Source: Armatimonadota bacterium (GTDB lineage Bacteria; Sysuimicrobiota; Sysuimicrobiia; Sysuimicrobiales; Humicultoraceae). Taken from it: a stretch of 64,000 nucleotides of DNA. Of this stretch, positions 1 to 8,029 are shown one piece after another. How positions within the stretch are numbered: position 1 is the first letter of the stretch; the number at the start of each line of letters is the position of its first letter. The position numbers and the translations under genes are program-made. The stretch covers positions 2,687,906-2,751,905 of the forward strand of contig JAVKHP010000001.1 of assembly GCA_031459855.1 (NCBI GenBank), written 5' to 3'. The notes under the pieces were generated by a model. That model was not told where the DNA came from. It made no database searches and was given only the letters and a program-made list of their open reading frames with translations.

Positions 1-184
1 CGGCCCCTTGATGCTACCGAAGCGATGGTACCACAGGGACCCCCGCGGGGCAAGCGGTCGCGCTCGGGCCCGCATCGGGCTCGGGCCCGCACACGCGGCG
101 CAAGAGCCAACCACCGGGCGCTCACCCGTATCGCGCGCCCGGGGTGCGACCCGGGCGAGACCGGCTGCATGGCCGACGTGCCGG
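1..184. other. Intergenic, no gene seen
   Basis: No coding frame with a credible start or family match is visible downstream of the asnS stop. The stretch holds GC-rich imperfect repeats (two copies of ctcgggcccgcat/c around 64-92) and a palindromic ggtacc core near 28-33 that faintly resembles a T-box core. No leader structure or downstream gene supports that reading. Confidence 0.5.
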
Positions 185-1492
185 CTACGGGTACAGCCGG
201 TTGAGCAGCCGGGGAAACGGCACGGCCTCGCGCACGTGGTCCAGCCGGCACAGCCAGGCGACCGTCCGCTCGATGCCGATGCCGAAGCCCGAATGCGGGA
301 CGGAGCCGTAGCGGCGCAGGTCGAGGTACCACCGGTACGTCTCCTCGGGCAACCCGTGCTCGGCCAGCCGCTGCCGCAGGAGCGCCAGGTCGTGAATGCG
401 CTGCCCGCCACCGATGATCTCCCCGTACCCTTCCGGCGCCAGCAGATCGGCGCCCAGCACCACCTCGGGCCGCGCAGGGTCGGGCTGCATGTAGAACGCC
501 TTGCACTGCACGGGGAAGCGGTGCACGAATACCGGTCGGTCGAACGCCTGGCTGATGACGGTCTCCTCGTCGCCCCCGAGGTCCTCGCCCCAGGCCACCG
601 GCTTGCCGTGGGCCGCCAGCAGGGCCAGCGCCTCGTCGTAGGAGATCCGCGGGAACGGCGGCACCACGCGCTCCAGCGGCGCCGGATCGCGTTCCAGCAC
701 CCCCAGCTCGCGGCGGCACCGCTCGAGCACCCGCGCGACGACGAACGCCACGAACTCCTCGGCCAGCGCCAGGTACTCGTCGAACTCCATGAACGCCGCT
801 TCCGGCTCCAGCATCCAGAACTCGACCAGATGGCGGCGGGTCTTGCTCTTCTCGGCCCGGAACGTCGGGCCGAAGCAGTAGACGCGGCCGAACGCCATGG
901 CCGCCGCCTCGTTGTAGAGCTGGCCCGACTGCGTGAGGTACGCTGTGCCCAGGTCGAAGTACTGCGTGGCAAACAGGGTGGTGGTGCCCTCGACCGCCGC
1001 GGGCGTGAGGATCGGGGCGTCCACCCGGAGAAACCCATGGTCGTCCAGGTAGTCGGTCATGGCCCGGATCACCGTGGCGCGCACCCGCTGGATGGCGTGC
1101 TGGCGGCGGCTGCGCAGCCAGAGGTGCCGGTGGTCCATGAGGAACTCGATGCCGTGCGCCTTGGGCGTGATCGGGTAGTCCTCGGCTTCGTGCACCACGT
1201 GCAGGTCGGTGGCGGCCAGCTCCACACCGCCCGGCGCGCGGCGGTCGGCGCGCACGCGCCCGGTGACGACGAGACTGCTCTCCAGCGGCAGCCGGTCGGC
1301 GGCGGCGAACACCGCGTCGGGGACGTCCTGTTTGCTCATCACGACCTGGACGATGCCCGTCCCGTCGCGGACCAGCAGGAAGTGGATCTTGCCGCTGCTG
1401 CGCCGGTTGGCCAGCCACCCGCGCACCGTCACCTCGTGGTCCAGGTGGCGCGGCAGGGCCTCCACGACGACCGCGGGCGCCCGGGTCACCAC
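185..1492 (-). CDS. asnS: Asparaginyl-tRNA synthetase
   Basis: Charges tRNA-Asn with asparagine in the cytoplasm. The 435-residue protein has an N-terminal OB-fold anticodon-binding domain (about 1-105) and a class II catalytic core. Motif 2 is visible at about 211 ([11 protein letters not shown]), in the Asn-type form with EKS rather than the DED of AspRS. Motif 3 is near 402 ([13 protein letters not shown]). Length fits the family. The start is GTG at 1492 with GGAGG six bases upstream; a second GTG follows directly. It is divergent from the HAD gene. A separate aspS lies in the same window, so Asn-tRNA is probably made directly. Confidence 0.95.
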   Translation of the reverse strand: MVTRAPAVVVEALPRHLDHEVTVRGWLANRRSSGKIHFLLVRDGTGIVQVVMSKQDVPDAVFAAADRLPLESSLVVTGRVRADRRAPGGVELAATDLHVVHEAEDYPITPKAHGIEFLMDHRHLWLRSRRQHAIQRVRATVIRAMTDYLDDHGFLRVDAPILTPAAVEGTTTLFATQYFDLGTAYLTQSGQLYNEAAAMAFGRVYCFGPTFRAEKSKTRRHLVEFWMLEPEAAFMEFDEYLALAEEFVAFVVARVLERCRRELGVLERDPAPLERVVPPFPRISYDEALALLAAHGKPVAWGEDLGGDEETVISQAFDRPVFVHRFPVQCKAFYMQPDPARPEVVLGADLLAPEGYGEIIGGGQRIHDLALLRQRLAEHGLPEETYRWYLDLRRYGSVPHSGFGIGIERTVAWLCRLDHVREAVPFPRLLNRLYP

Positions 1493-1582
1493 GGACCGCC
1501 TCCAGGAACCGGCGGCTTATCCGCGAGACGTCGCACGGACGAGACCGCCCCGCGCCCCGACCAGCCCGAGGAGGCCTGTACC

Positions 1583-2263
1583 GTGAGCGGTGTGCGCACC
1601 CGGTCGTCCTCTCCTGGTGCGATGGCCCGCGCGGTGCTCGTCATCTTCGACCTCGACAACACCCTGGTGGACTCCCGCATCGACTTCACCGGGCTCCGCC
1701 GGGCCCTGCTGGCCTTGTGGGAGACCGTCGGGCCGCTGCCGGCGCCGGCGGAGCAGCTGGCGCGTCTGGCGATCCCGGACCTCGTCGCGCGGCTTGCCGC
1801 GGCTGCGCCCGCGCTGGCCGAGGCGGCCTGGGCGCTCGTGGCCCGCTTTGAGGCGGAGGGGTTGCACGATGCCCGTCCGGCACCCGGTGCCGCCCGGGTG
1901 CTCGCCACCCTGGCGCGCCGCGGCGTCCGGCTCGCCGTGCTGACCAACAACAGCCGCGCTGCCGCCCTCGCGGCCCTGGCAGCCGGGGACCTCATGCAGT
2001 ACGTCACGGTGCTGGTAGGCCGCGAGGACACCCCCGCCCTCAAGCCGGACCCGGCCGGGGTCCGCCAGATCGTGGCGCGCCTGGGACCGGCCACCGCGTA
2101 CCTGGTGGGCGATTCGTGGATCGATGCCGCCGCCGCTGCGGCCGCCGGCGTTCGGTTCGTGGGCGTCGGGCCGCGCCGGGCGGACGTCGAGGCGCGCGGC
2201 TTTCGCCCGTGGGCGTGGGTATCCCGCCTGGAGGACCTGCTCACCGTGGATCTCTCCGCCTGA
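1583..2263 (+). CDS. HAD-superfamily hydrolase, phosphoglycolate phosphatase-like
   Basis: A cytoplasmic phosphatase of the haloacid dehalogenase family; the substrate cannot be told. The four HAD motifs are visible: FDLDNTLVDS near the N terminus (nucleophile Asp), LTNN (motif II), the Lys in ALKPDP (motif III) and GDSWIDAAAAAAAGV (motif IV). The start is GTG at 1583 because GAGGAGG lies eight bases upstream, giving 226 residues. An ATG at 1622 is the alternative and loses only a short tail. The frame stays open far upstream, but that part is the antisense of asnS. A GC hairpin follows the stop and is shared with the convergent neighbour. Confidence 0.85.
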   Translation: MSGVRTRSSSPGAMARAVLVIFDLDNTLVDSRIDFTGLRRALLALWETVGPLPAPAEQLARLAIPDLVARLAAAAPALAEAAWALVARFEAEGLHDARPAPGAARVLATLARRGVRLAVLTNNSRAAALAALAAGDLMQYVTVLVGREDTPALKPDPAGVRQIVARLGPATAYLVGDSWIDAAAAAAAGVRFVGVGPRRADVEARGFRPWAWVSRLEDLLTVDLSA

Positions 2264-2269
2264 CCGGGT

Positions 2270-2295
2270 CCGGCGGCGCCGTACGCCGTCGCCGG
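2270..2295. terminator. Bidirectional terminator-like hairpin
   Basis: Inverted arms ccggcggcg (2270-2278) and cgtcgccgg (2287-2295) sit in the 34-base gap between two convergent genes. There is no clear T run, as often in very GC-rich genomes. Confidence 0.5.
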
Positions 2296-2297
2296 GG

Positions 2298-2738
2298 CTA
2301 CCAGAGGTGGGCGAACTTGCGCGCGAAGCGGTGCTCCAGCTCGTCCCGGTTCAGGTGGTAGACCGGACAGTCGCGCAGCATGCAGACGTGCAGCGCGGTG
2401 TTGCAGTAGGCGTCGGCCACCTCCCAGCACCGCCGGTTGACGTAGTACGCGGCGCAGACCCCCTTGCGCGCCAAGAGCGCCTCGCCCCCCATCCCGGGCG
2501 GCGCGCCCGCTGGCTCCGGCGTGGAGGCCTCGGGCGCCGGCTCCCGGACCAGGCGCAGGATCGGCCGCGCGTCGCCCGCCGGCGACTCGCCGGGCCCACG
2601 GCGCGCAGCGCCCGCAGGCGCCGGCCGCTCCTCCAGCACCGGCGGGGCCGGCGGCGCGGCCAGTGCCTCCAGTTCCCGCGAGGCCGTTTCGATCAGGTGC
2701 CTAACGCCGCGCCGGAGCTCCTCGCGCCCGCTGGGCAT
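2298..2738 (-). CDS. Cys-rich hypothetical protein beside parA
   Basis: I do not recognise this 146-residue protein with certainty. The first 90 residues are Pro/Ala/Glu-rich and probably flexible. The last 50 carry five cysteines in the order C-x8-C-x7-C-x6-C-x4-C, with RRCWEVADAYC and RDCPVYHL. This resembles small CWE...CPVY zinc or Fe-S clusters found in many bacterial regulators. The ATG start has GAGGTGAT seven bases upstream and overlaps the parA end by 38 bases, so the pair is probably co-translated. Inference: a metal-binding partner of the neighbouring ParA ATPase. Confidence 0.65.
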   Translation of the reverse strand: MPSGREELRRGVRHLIETASRELEALAAPPAPPVLEERPAPAGAARRGPGESPAGDARPILRLVREPAPEASTPEPAGAPPGMGGEALLARKGVCAAYYVNRRCWEVADAYCNTALHVCMLRDCPVYHLNRDELEHRFARKFAHLW

Positions 2739-3516
2739 GGGCGATCACCTCGTGAGCCAGGCTCATGTACTCCTTGGCGCCCCGCGACTCCGGATTGGTC
2801 AGGAACAGCGGTACGCCGCTCATCGACGACTCCACCAGCTTGATGTTGAAGTGGATCGTTGTGTGGAACACCTGATTCGGGAAGTACTCGTGGATTCCCT
2901 GGAGGATCTCCTTGCTGATCGTCGTGCGGGCGTCGTACATCGTGGGGAGCACGCCGACGATCTCCACCTGGTGCCCGAGCTCGTCGCGCACCATCTTCAG
3001 GGTGCGCAGCAGCTGGCGCATCCCCAGCAGCGCGTAGTAGTGGGTCTGGATCGGGATGATGATCCCGTCACACGCCACCAGGGCGTTGAGGGTCAGCAAC
3101 CCCAGCGACGGCGGCGTGTCGATCAGGATGAAGGCGTAGCGCTCCCGCAGCGGCTGCAGCCGCCGGCGCAGGGCCTGTTCGCGCCCGATCCGGGACACGA
3201 GCTCCATCTCGGCTGCCGCCAGGTCGATGGAGGAGGGCGCCACCTCGAGGCCCGCCACCGACGTTGGGCGGATCACGGCGGCCAGCGGCAGCCCGTCGTC
3301 GGTACCCATGTCCACGATGACATGGTAGACGGTGCGGTCCAGGGTGGCCGGGTCGATCCCGAGGCTGACGGTGGCGTTCGCCTGCGGGTCCAGGTCGATC
3401 AGCAGCGTGGGGTAGCCTGCTGCCGCCAGCGAGGCGCTGAGGTTGACGGCCGTGGTGGTCTTGCCGCACCCGCCCTTCTGGTTGACCAGCCCGATGACCT
3501 GCGCCTCGGCACTCAC
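2701..3516 (-). CDS. ParA/Soj-family ATPase (orphan)
   Basis: A 271-residue MinD/ParA-type ATPase. The deviant Walker A KGGCGKTTTAVNLS lies near residue 13, the Walker A' region reads LLIDLDPQANAT, and the Walker B-like IDTPPSLGLLTLNAL follows. Family members position DNA or protein cargo by ATP-driven dimerisation. The start is GTG at 3516, with GGGGAG eight bases upstream; the frame is open further 5' but that extension is basic and unlike the family. No parB, parS site or rRNA-methyltransferase/gid neighbour is seen. The only partner is the overlapping Cys-rich gene, so a role in something other than chromosome partition is possible. Confidence 0.85.
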   Translation of the reverse strand: MSAEAQVIGLVNQKGGCGKTTTAVNLSASLAAAGYPTLLIDLDPQANATVSLGIDPATLDRTVYHVIVDMGTDDGLPLAAVIRPTSVAGLEVAPSSIDLAAAEMELVSRIGREQALRRRLQPLRERYAFILIDTPPSLGLLTLNALVACDGIIIPIQTHYYALLGMRQLLRTLKMVRDELGHQVEIVGVLPTMYDARTTISKEILQGIHEYFPNQVFHTTIHFNIKLVESSMSGVPLFLTNPESRGAKEYMSLAHEVIAHAQRARGAPARR

Positions 3517-3677
3517 CCGGGTCGCTCCCCGCACGCCGTCGTCACGGCGTGGTGTTTGCACCGCTGTTCGACCCCGCGCGAACCTTCTCCTCCGTAGGCC
3601 CGGGCCCGCGGCAGGACTGCCCACGGGTGGGGCAAAAGTACACGGTGAGGGGCGGGAGGCGGCAGGAGGTGGAGCGC

Positions 3678-4832
3678 ATGCGGATCACGGTCAGTGTCAT
3701 CAAGGCCGATGTGGGTGCCATCGGCGGTCACACGGTACCCAGTGCGGAGCTGCTGGCCATTGCGCGGAGGGGCGTGGAGCAGGCCAGGGGCACGTTGCTC
3801 ATCGACGGGTACGTCTGCCACTGCGGCGACGACCTGGGGCTGATCATGACCCACACCCGCGGGCCGAGCGACCCCGAGATCCACCGGCTGGCCTGGGACA
3901 TCTTCATGGAGGCCACCGAGAAGGCGAAGGCCCAGGGCCTCTACGGCGCCGGGCAGGACATGCTCAAGGATGCGTTCTCCGGGAACGTGCGGGGCCTGGG
4001 CCCCGGCAGCGCGGAGATGGAGTTCGAGGAGCGTCCCAACGAAGCGTTCATGGTGTTGCTGGCCGACAAGTGCGGGCCGGGGGCGCTCAACCTGCCCCTG
4101 TACCTGGCGTTCGCCGACCCCATGTACTCGCCCGGTCTCATGCTCTCGGAAGGCCTCCACGACGGGTTCACCTTCCACATCATGGACATGGACCACACGG
4201 AGGGCGACCGCATCATCGTGCTGGATGCGCCCGAGCGCCTCTACGACATCGCGACGCTGCTGCGCGACACCAACCGGTACGCCATCGAGTCCATCTGGTC
4301 GCGCAAGTACCCCACCGAGCAGGCGGCGGCGGTGGGGACGACGCGGCTGCGCAACATCGCGGGCCGGTACGTGGGCAAGGACGACCCGCCGGCCGTGGTG
4401 CGGGTCCAGAAGATCTTCCCGGCCACCGAAGAGTTCGGCCCGCCGTTCGCCGTAGGGGCGTTCGTGGGCGGTGACACCCGCGGCAGCCACAACCTGCCGC
4501 TGATGCCGGTGCCGATGAACACGCCGGCGTCCACGTTCTTCTGTGTGCCAATGGTGTGCGCGCTGGGCTTCTCGGTCCACGAGGGCCGGCTGACTGGGCC
4601 CGCCGACCTGTTCGCGGACCCCGTGTGGCACCACGTGCGGGCCCAGATCACCGCCAAGGCCATGGAGATGCGCCGGCAGGGGTTCTTCGAGCCAGCGACG
4701 CTGCCCTACTCGGAGCTGGAGTACGGCGGCATCGTGGCACGGCTGCGCCGCCTGGATCGGGAGTTCCGGATTCGCGACGGTCAACCGGCAGCGCCGGCGG
4801 GTGTCCGGGCCGACGCCGGCGACCCCGACTGA
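3678..4832 (+). CDS. Bifunctional fructose-1,6-bisphosphate aldolase/phosphatase
   Basis: Makes fructose-6-phosphate from triose phosphates in one active site, the committed gluconeogenic step (class V FBPase, FBPA/P). The 384-residue protein begins VSVIKADVGAIGGH, the family's N-terminal metal and substrate motif. It continues through DGYVCHCGDDLGLIMTH, GAGQDML and GGDTRGSHN, matching the conserved order. ATG at 3678 follows AGGAGGTGG by about six bases. The family is found mainly in archaea and in thermophilic or deep-branching bacteria. A strong hairpin terminator follows the stop. Confidence 0.93.
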   Translation: MRITVSVIKADVGAIGGHTVPSAELLAIARRGVEQARGTLLIDGYVCHCGDDLGLIMTHTRGPSDPEIHRLAWDIFMEATEKAKAQGLYGAGQDMLKDAFSGNVRGLGPGSAEMEFEERPNEAFMVLLADKCGPGALNLPLYLAFADPMYSPGLMLSEGLHDGFTFHIMDMDHTEGDRIIVLDAPERLYDIATLLRDTNRYAIESIWSRKYPTEQAAAVGTTRLRNIAGRYVGKDDPPAVVRVQKIFPATEEFGPPFAVGAFVGGDTRGSHNLPLMPVPMNTPASTFFCVPMVCALGFSVHEGRLTGPADLFADPVWHHVRAQITAKAMEMRRQGFFEPATLPYSELEYGGIVARLRRLDREFRIRDGQPAAPAGVRADAGDPD

Positions 4833-4848
4833 CGCGGCCGACGCCACA

Positions 4849-4880
4849 CGGGGGCAGGCGCGAGCAGCGCCCTGCCCCCG
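4849..4880 (+). terminator. Hairpin terminator after FBP aldolase/phosphatase
   Basis: Thirteen-pair stem with one bulged base: cgggggcaggcgc (4849-4861), loop gagca, then the complementary arm 4867-4880. It lies 16 bases past the stop. No T run. Confidence 0.6.
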
Positions 4881-4924
4881 CGTCCGTTGTCGGCATCGCG
4901 GTGCGCCCCCGCCGAGGTCGCGGT

Positions 4925-4953
4925 GGAGGGCGACGTCCTGGACGTCGTCCTCC
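4925..4953 (-). terminator. Hairpin terminator of the cca operon
   Basis: Twelve-pair stem (4925-4936 with 4942-4953, one G-U pair) and a five-base loop. It lies 12 bases beyond the stop of the last minus-strand gene (4966). It faces the terminator of the convergent plus-strand gene. Confidence 0.55.
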
Positions 4954-4965
4954 GGGAGGGCAGCC

Positions 4966-5118
4966 TCAGTGGTGCGCCTCGGGCGGGTGCTCCTGCTGCG
5001 CGGCCAGACGGTCGACCCACCGGATCAGCCCGGGCCAGACCACGGGGAGCATGCCGCCCACCGCGACCATGAACGCCAGGAACCACAGGGTGAAGCCGAG
5101 GTAGTCACGCTCCGTCAC
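4966..5118 (-). CDS. Small single-span membrane protein (50 aa)
   Basis: A short reading frame not matched to a known family. Translation gives VTERDYLGFTLW..., one hydrophobic segment at about residues 7-32 rich in Phe, Leu, Val and Trp, then the amphipathic RWVDRLAAQQ and a His/Pro/Glu tail. GTG at 5118 has GGAGG six bases upstream inside the 3' end of cca and overlaps that gene by 14 bases, so translational coupling is likely. A hairpin terminator follows. A good ribosome site, one clean membrane span and operon position support it as real; its function is unknown. Confidence 0.6.
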   Translation of the reverse strand: MTERDYLGFTLWFLAFMVAVGGMLPVVWPGLIRWVDRLAAQQEHPPEAHH

Positions 5119-6487
5119 GGTCGCCTCCGGATGCACCGCCCTGGGATATCCGGCCGGCGGCTTCGGCGTCGGCGCTGGCGCCTCCTGCCGGGAACTGCGC
5201 CCGCACCAGCGCCCGGGCCTCCTCGGCGGTCGCGATGCGCCCCTCCGCGCGGGCGTCTTCCACTGCCTCGAGGATCCTGGCGAACTGCGGACCGGGTCGG
5301 TACCCCATGGCGATGAGATCGTGGCCGGTGAGCAGCCGCGGCCGGGACGCCTCGGCGCGCACCTCCCGCAGCATGGCCATCACGCGGTCGTAGACCGCCA
5401 GGTCGCCATGGCTCGCCAGGCAGTCGGCACGGTAGAGTTCGAGCAGGTCGTCGATGTCCTCGCGGCGTAGGAACCGGCGGGCCCGGCCCGGCCGCATCTT
5501 CGGCACGTCCTCCACCCGCTGGTGGTCGCGGACGAGGGCGACGACGGCGCGCAGTTCCGCCGCCGACAGGCGCAGACGACGGCAGACCTGTTCGGCGATT
5601 CCCGCGCCCGCTTCCGCATGCCCGTGGAAGCGAATGCGGTCGCTCACGGTCATGGTCACCGGTTTGCCCACGTCGTGCAGCAGGGTGGCCAGCGCCAGCA
5701 CCGGCGTCGGCGCCCGCAGCGCCTGCAGCGCCAGACAGGTGTGGGTGAAGACGTCGCCCTCGGGGTGAAACGCCGGCGGCTGCGGGACGCCCACGGTGGC
5801 CTCGACCTCGGGCAGCACCACGGCCAGCAGGCCGACCTCGTGCAGCAGGCGCAGCCCGCTGGCCCGTGCCGGCGCCGTCAGCAGCCGCACCAGCTCGTCG
5901 CGGATGCGCTCGGCGCTGACCCCGGCGATCGCCGGTGCCAGGGTGCGGATCGCCGCGAGCGTGGCGGGCTCGATGGCGAACTCCAGCTCCGCGGCCAGGC
6001 GGACGGCCCGTAGCAGCCGCAGGTGGTCCTCCGCAAACCGCGCGGCGGGCTCGCCGACCGTGCGCACCAGGCGGGCGGCCAGATCCGCCCGCCCCCCCAC
6101 GAAGTCGAGGACGGCGCCGGTACGGGGATCGTACAGCAGGGCGTTGACGGTGAAGTCACGCCGCTGCACGTCGTCGCGCACGTCGGCGTACTCCACCCAC
6201 GACGGCCGCCGTCCGTCGTGGTAGGGTCCTTCGCGGCGAAACGTCGCCACCTGAAAGACGCGCTCGCCCGCCACGACGCCCACGACGCCAAAGGCCGCCC
6301 CCAGGGGGACCGTTCTGGGGAACAGGTGGGTCACCGCCTCGGGCGGGGCCGCGGTGACGATATCCAGATCGTGGGGCGTCCGGCCCAGGAGCACGTCGCG
6401 CACCACGCCGCCGACGAGATACGTCTCCCAACCAGCGGCCCACAGGCGCAACGCCACGTCGAGCCCGGGACGCAGCGCCGGCGGCAA
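5105..6487 (-). CDS. cca: CCA tRNA nucleotidyltransferase with HD domain
   Basis: Adds or repairs the 3' CCA of tRNA. Residues about 20-165 form the class II poly(A)-polymerase-like head with YLVGGVVRDVLLGR and the catalytic DLD. The RRDFTVNAL motif and the RFAEDHLRLLRAVR neck helix follow. A metal-dependent HD domain sits near 260 (LLHDVGKP), so phosphatase or phosphodiesterase activity is possible. The only usual in-frame start is TTG at 6487, without a strong ribosome site. The frame is open back into the preceding ytxH-like gene, so initiation by coupling is plausible. Length of 460 fits HD-containing forms. Confidence 0.9.
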   Translation of the reverse strand: MPPALRPGLDVALRLWAAGWETYLVGGVVRDVLLGRTPHDLDIVTAAPPEAVTHLFPRTVPLGAAFGVVGVVAGERVFQVATFRREGPYHDGRRPSWVEYADVRDDVQRRDFTVNALLYDPRTGAVLDFVGGRADLAARLVRTVGEPAARFAEDHLRLLRAVRLAAELEFAIEPATLAAIRTLAPAIAGVSAERIRDELVRLLTAPARASGLRLLHEVGLLAVVLPEVEATVGVPQPPAFHPEGDVFTHTCLALQALRAPTPVLALATLLHDVGKPVTMTVSDRIRFHGHAEAGAGIAEQVCRRLRLSAAELRAVVALVRDHQRVEDVPKMRPGRARRFLRREDIDDLLELYRADCLASHGDLAVYDRVMAMLREVRAEASRPRLLTGHDLIAMGYRPGPQFARILEAVEDARAEGRIATAEEARALVRAQFPAGGASADAEAAGRISQGGASGGDRDGA

Positions 6488-6554
6488 CTGCGCCCGCAGC
6501 GCCGCAGGCGCGATCGTCTCCGGGAGCGCGCCGGACGGCCTCAGCTGGTCGGCG

Positions 6555-6878
6555 TCACGCGTCGGGCTGCTCCTCGGCGCGAGCCCCGTGGGTACGCTCC
6601 TCCAGCAGCTCGCGGCCGCGTTCCACGACTTCCCGCAGGCGCGCCGTGCTCTCCTCGACCTTGGCCCGACCGCGCTGGGTCAGCTCGTCGGCGGTCGTCC
6701 GCACCCGGCGGACGACGTGGTCGGCGCGCTCCCGCGCGCGGTCGCGCAACTCCTCGGCCGACTCGAGCAGCCGGGTCCGCGTCTCCTCGCCGGACCGCGG
6801 CGCGAGCAGCAGCGCGAACGCGGCTCCCATGAGCCCGCCCAGGATGAACCCTGCGACGAAGTCAGTGCGGCTGCTCAT
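6555..6878 (-). CDS. YtxH-domain membrane-anchored coiled-coil protein
   Basis: About 107 residues. One N-terminal membrane helix with a glycine-rich core (FVAGFILGGLMGAAFALLLAPRSG) carries the typical YtxH LLAPxSG end. A long charged helix of Arg/Glu heptads follows. The family is general-stress associated in Bacillus but has no defined activity. ATG at 6878 follows GGAGG within GAGGAGGAGATGG. It overlaps the end of mnmA by 17 bases and lies ahead of cca. Confidence 0.8.
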   Translation of the reverse strand: MSSRTDFVAGFILGGLMGAAFALLLAPRSGEETRTRLLESAEELRDRARERADHVVRRVRTTADELTQRGRAKVEESTARLREVVERGRELLEERTHGARAEEQPDA

Positions 6879-7974
6879 GATCCATCTCCTCCTCATCGTG
6901 CAGCGCTACTTCTATGATACCGCCGCCGAGCACCCGCACCCCGTCGTAGAAGACCGCGACCTGCCCGGGGGCCACCGCCCGCTGCGGCGTCGCAAATCGC
7001 ACGTCCACCCGCCCGTCCTCCCGCACGTGCAGCGTCGCCGGCACCTCGGCCGCGGCATGGCGCACGCGGACCGTGACCGCTGCGGGCGGCGGTGGGGGCA
7101 CGATCCAGTTGACCGTCCCCACACGTATGCCCGCCGCTGCCAGCGCGTTACCCGGGCCCACGACGAGCCGGTTGGCAGGCGCGTCCACGGCCAGCACGTA
7201 GAGGGGCTCCCCGGTCGCCACGCCCACGCCCCGGCGCTGGCCGACCGTGTACCGGCCGATGCCGCGGTGCATCCCGACCTGCCGGCCGGTCCGATCCACG
7301 ATGGGACCCGGGCGTCCCGCTTCAGGCCGCCGGGCGGCCACCAGCTCGCCGTAGTGCCCTGCGGGCACGAAGCAGATCTCCTGACTGTCGGGCTTGTCGG
7401 CGACCGGCAGCCCGAGCTGGCGCGCCAGCGCCCGGACCTGGGGCTTGGTGTAGTCGCCCACGGGAAACCGCACGCGGGCAAGCTGCGCTTGCGTGAGGCC
7501 GTAGAGCACATACGACTGGTCCTTGGCGGGATCGACCGCCCGCAGCAACAGGTAACGTCCGGTGTCCGGGTCCACCGCCACCCGCGCGTAGTGGCCGGTG
7601 GCCAGGGCCTCGCACCCCAGCGCCACGACCCTGTCGAGCAGGACGCGAAACTTGATCTCCTGGTTGCAGGCGACGCACGGGTTGGGGGTGCGACCCCGCG
7701 CGTACTCGTCGCAGAAGTAGTCGACGACCGCACGCTCGAACGCCTGCCGCAGGTCGAGCACGTAGTGCCGAATGCCAAGGACCCTGGCCGCCGCCCGGGC
7801 GTCCTCCACCGCCGTGACCCCGCAGCACGTCCGGCTGCCGGCGTCCGGCGCGCCCACCCATGCTGGCCAGAGGTCCATCGTCAGGCCGACGACCTCGTAC
7901 CCGGCCTGGACCAGGAGCGCGGCGGCGACGGCGCTGTCCACGCCCCCGCTCATCGCCACGGCGATGCGCGTCAT
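6862..7974 (-). CDS. mnmA: tRNA-specific 2-thiouridylase
   Basis: Thiolates U34 of tRNA-Lys, -Glu and -Gln. The 370-residue protein begins MTRIAVAMSGGVDS, the PP-loop for ATP adenylation. The catalytic cysteine pair is visible in NPCVACNQEIKF and in DSQEICFVP. The C-terminal beta-barrel ends near GGGIIEVALHDEE. ATG at 7974 has GGGAGG about six bases upstream; the frame is open further 5' but that part is antisense to rarA. The position after hisS-aspS and rarA matches the Bacillus gene order, without the cymR and iscS genes found there. Confidence 0.95.
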   Translation of the reverse strand: MTRIAVAMSGGVDSAVAAALLVQAGYEVVGLTMDLWPAWVGAPDAGSRTCCGVTAVEDARAAARVLGIRHYVLDLRQAFERAVVDYFCDEYARGRTPNPCVACNQEIKFRVLLDRVVALGCEALATGHYARVAVDPDTGRYLLLRAVDPAKDQSYVLYGLTQAQLARVRFPVGDYTKPQVRALARQLGLPVADKPDSQEICFVPAGHYGELVAARRPEAGRPGPIVDRTGRQVGMHRGIGRYTVGQRRGVGVATGEPLYVLAVDAPANRLVVGPGNALAAAGIRVGTVNWIVPPPPPAAVTVRVRHAAAEVPATLHVREDGRVDVRFATPQRAVAPGQVAVFYDGVRVLGGGIIEVALHDEEEMDHEQPH

Positions 7975-8029
7975 CGTGTCCTCCCGTGCGTCGACGTCTT
8001 CCCGATGGTCGCCGCCACCTGGCAGGGTG

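Noticed and set aside
1-60. ggtacc-centred sequence resembling a T-box core
   Set aside because: The core is palindromic and common by chance. No stem I, specifier or downstream gene on the right strand is present.
8-1582. Plus-strand open frame continuous with the HAD gene
   Set aside because: It lies antisense to asnS and has no family features; the HAD protein begins at 1583 behind a strong ribosome site.
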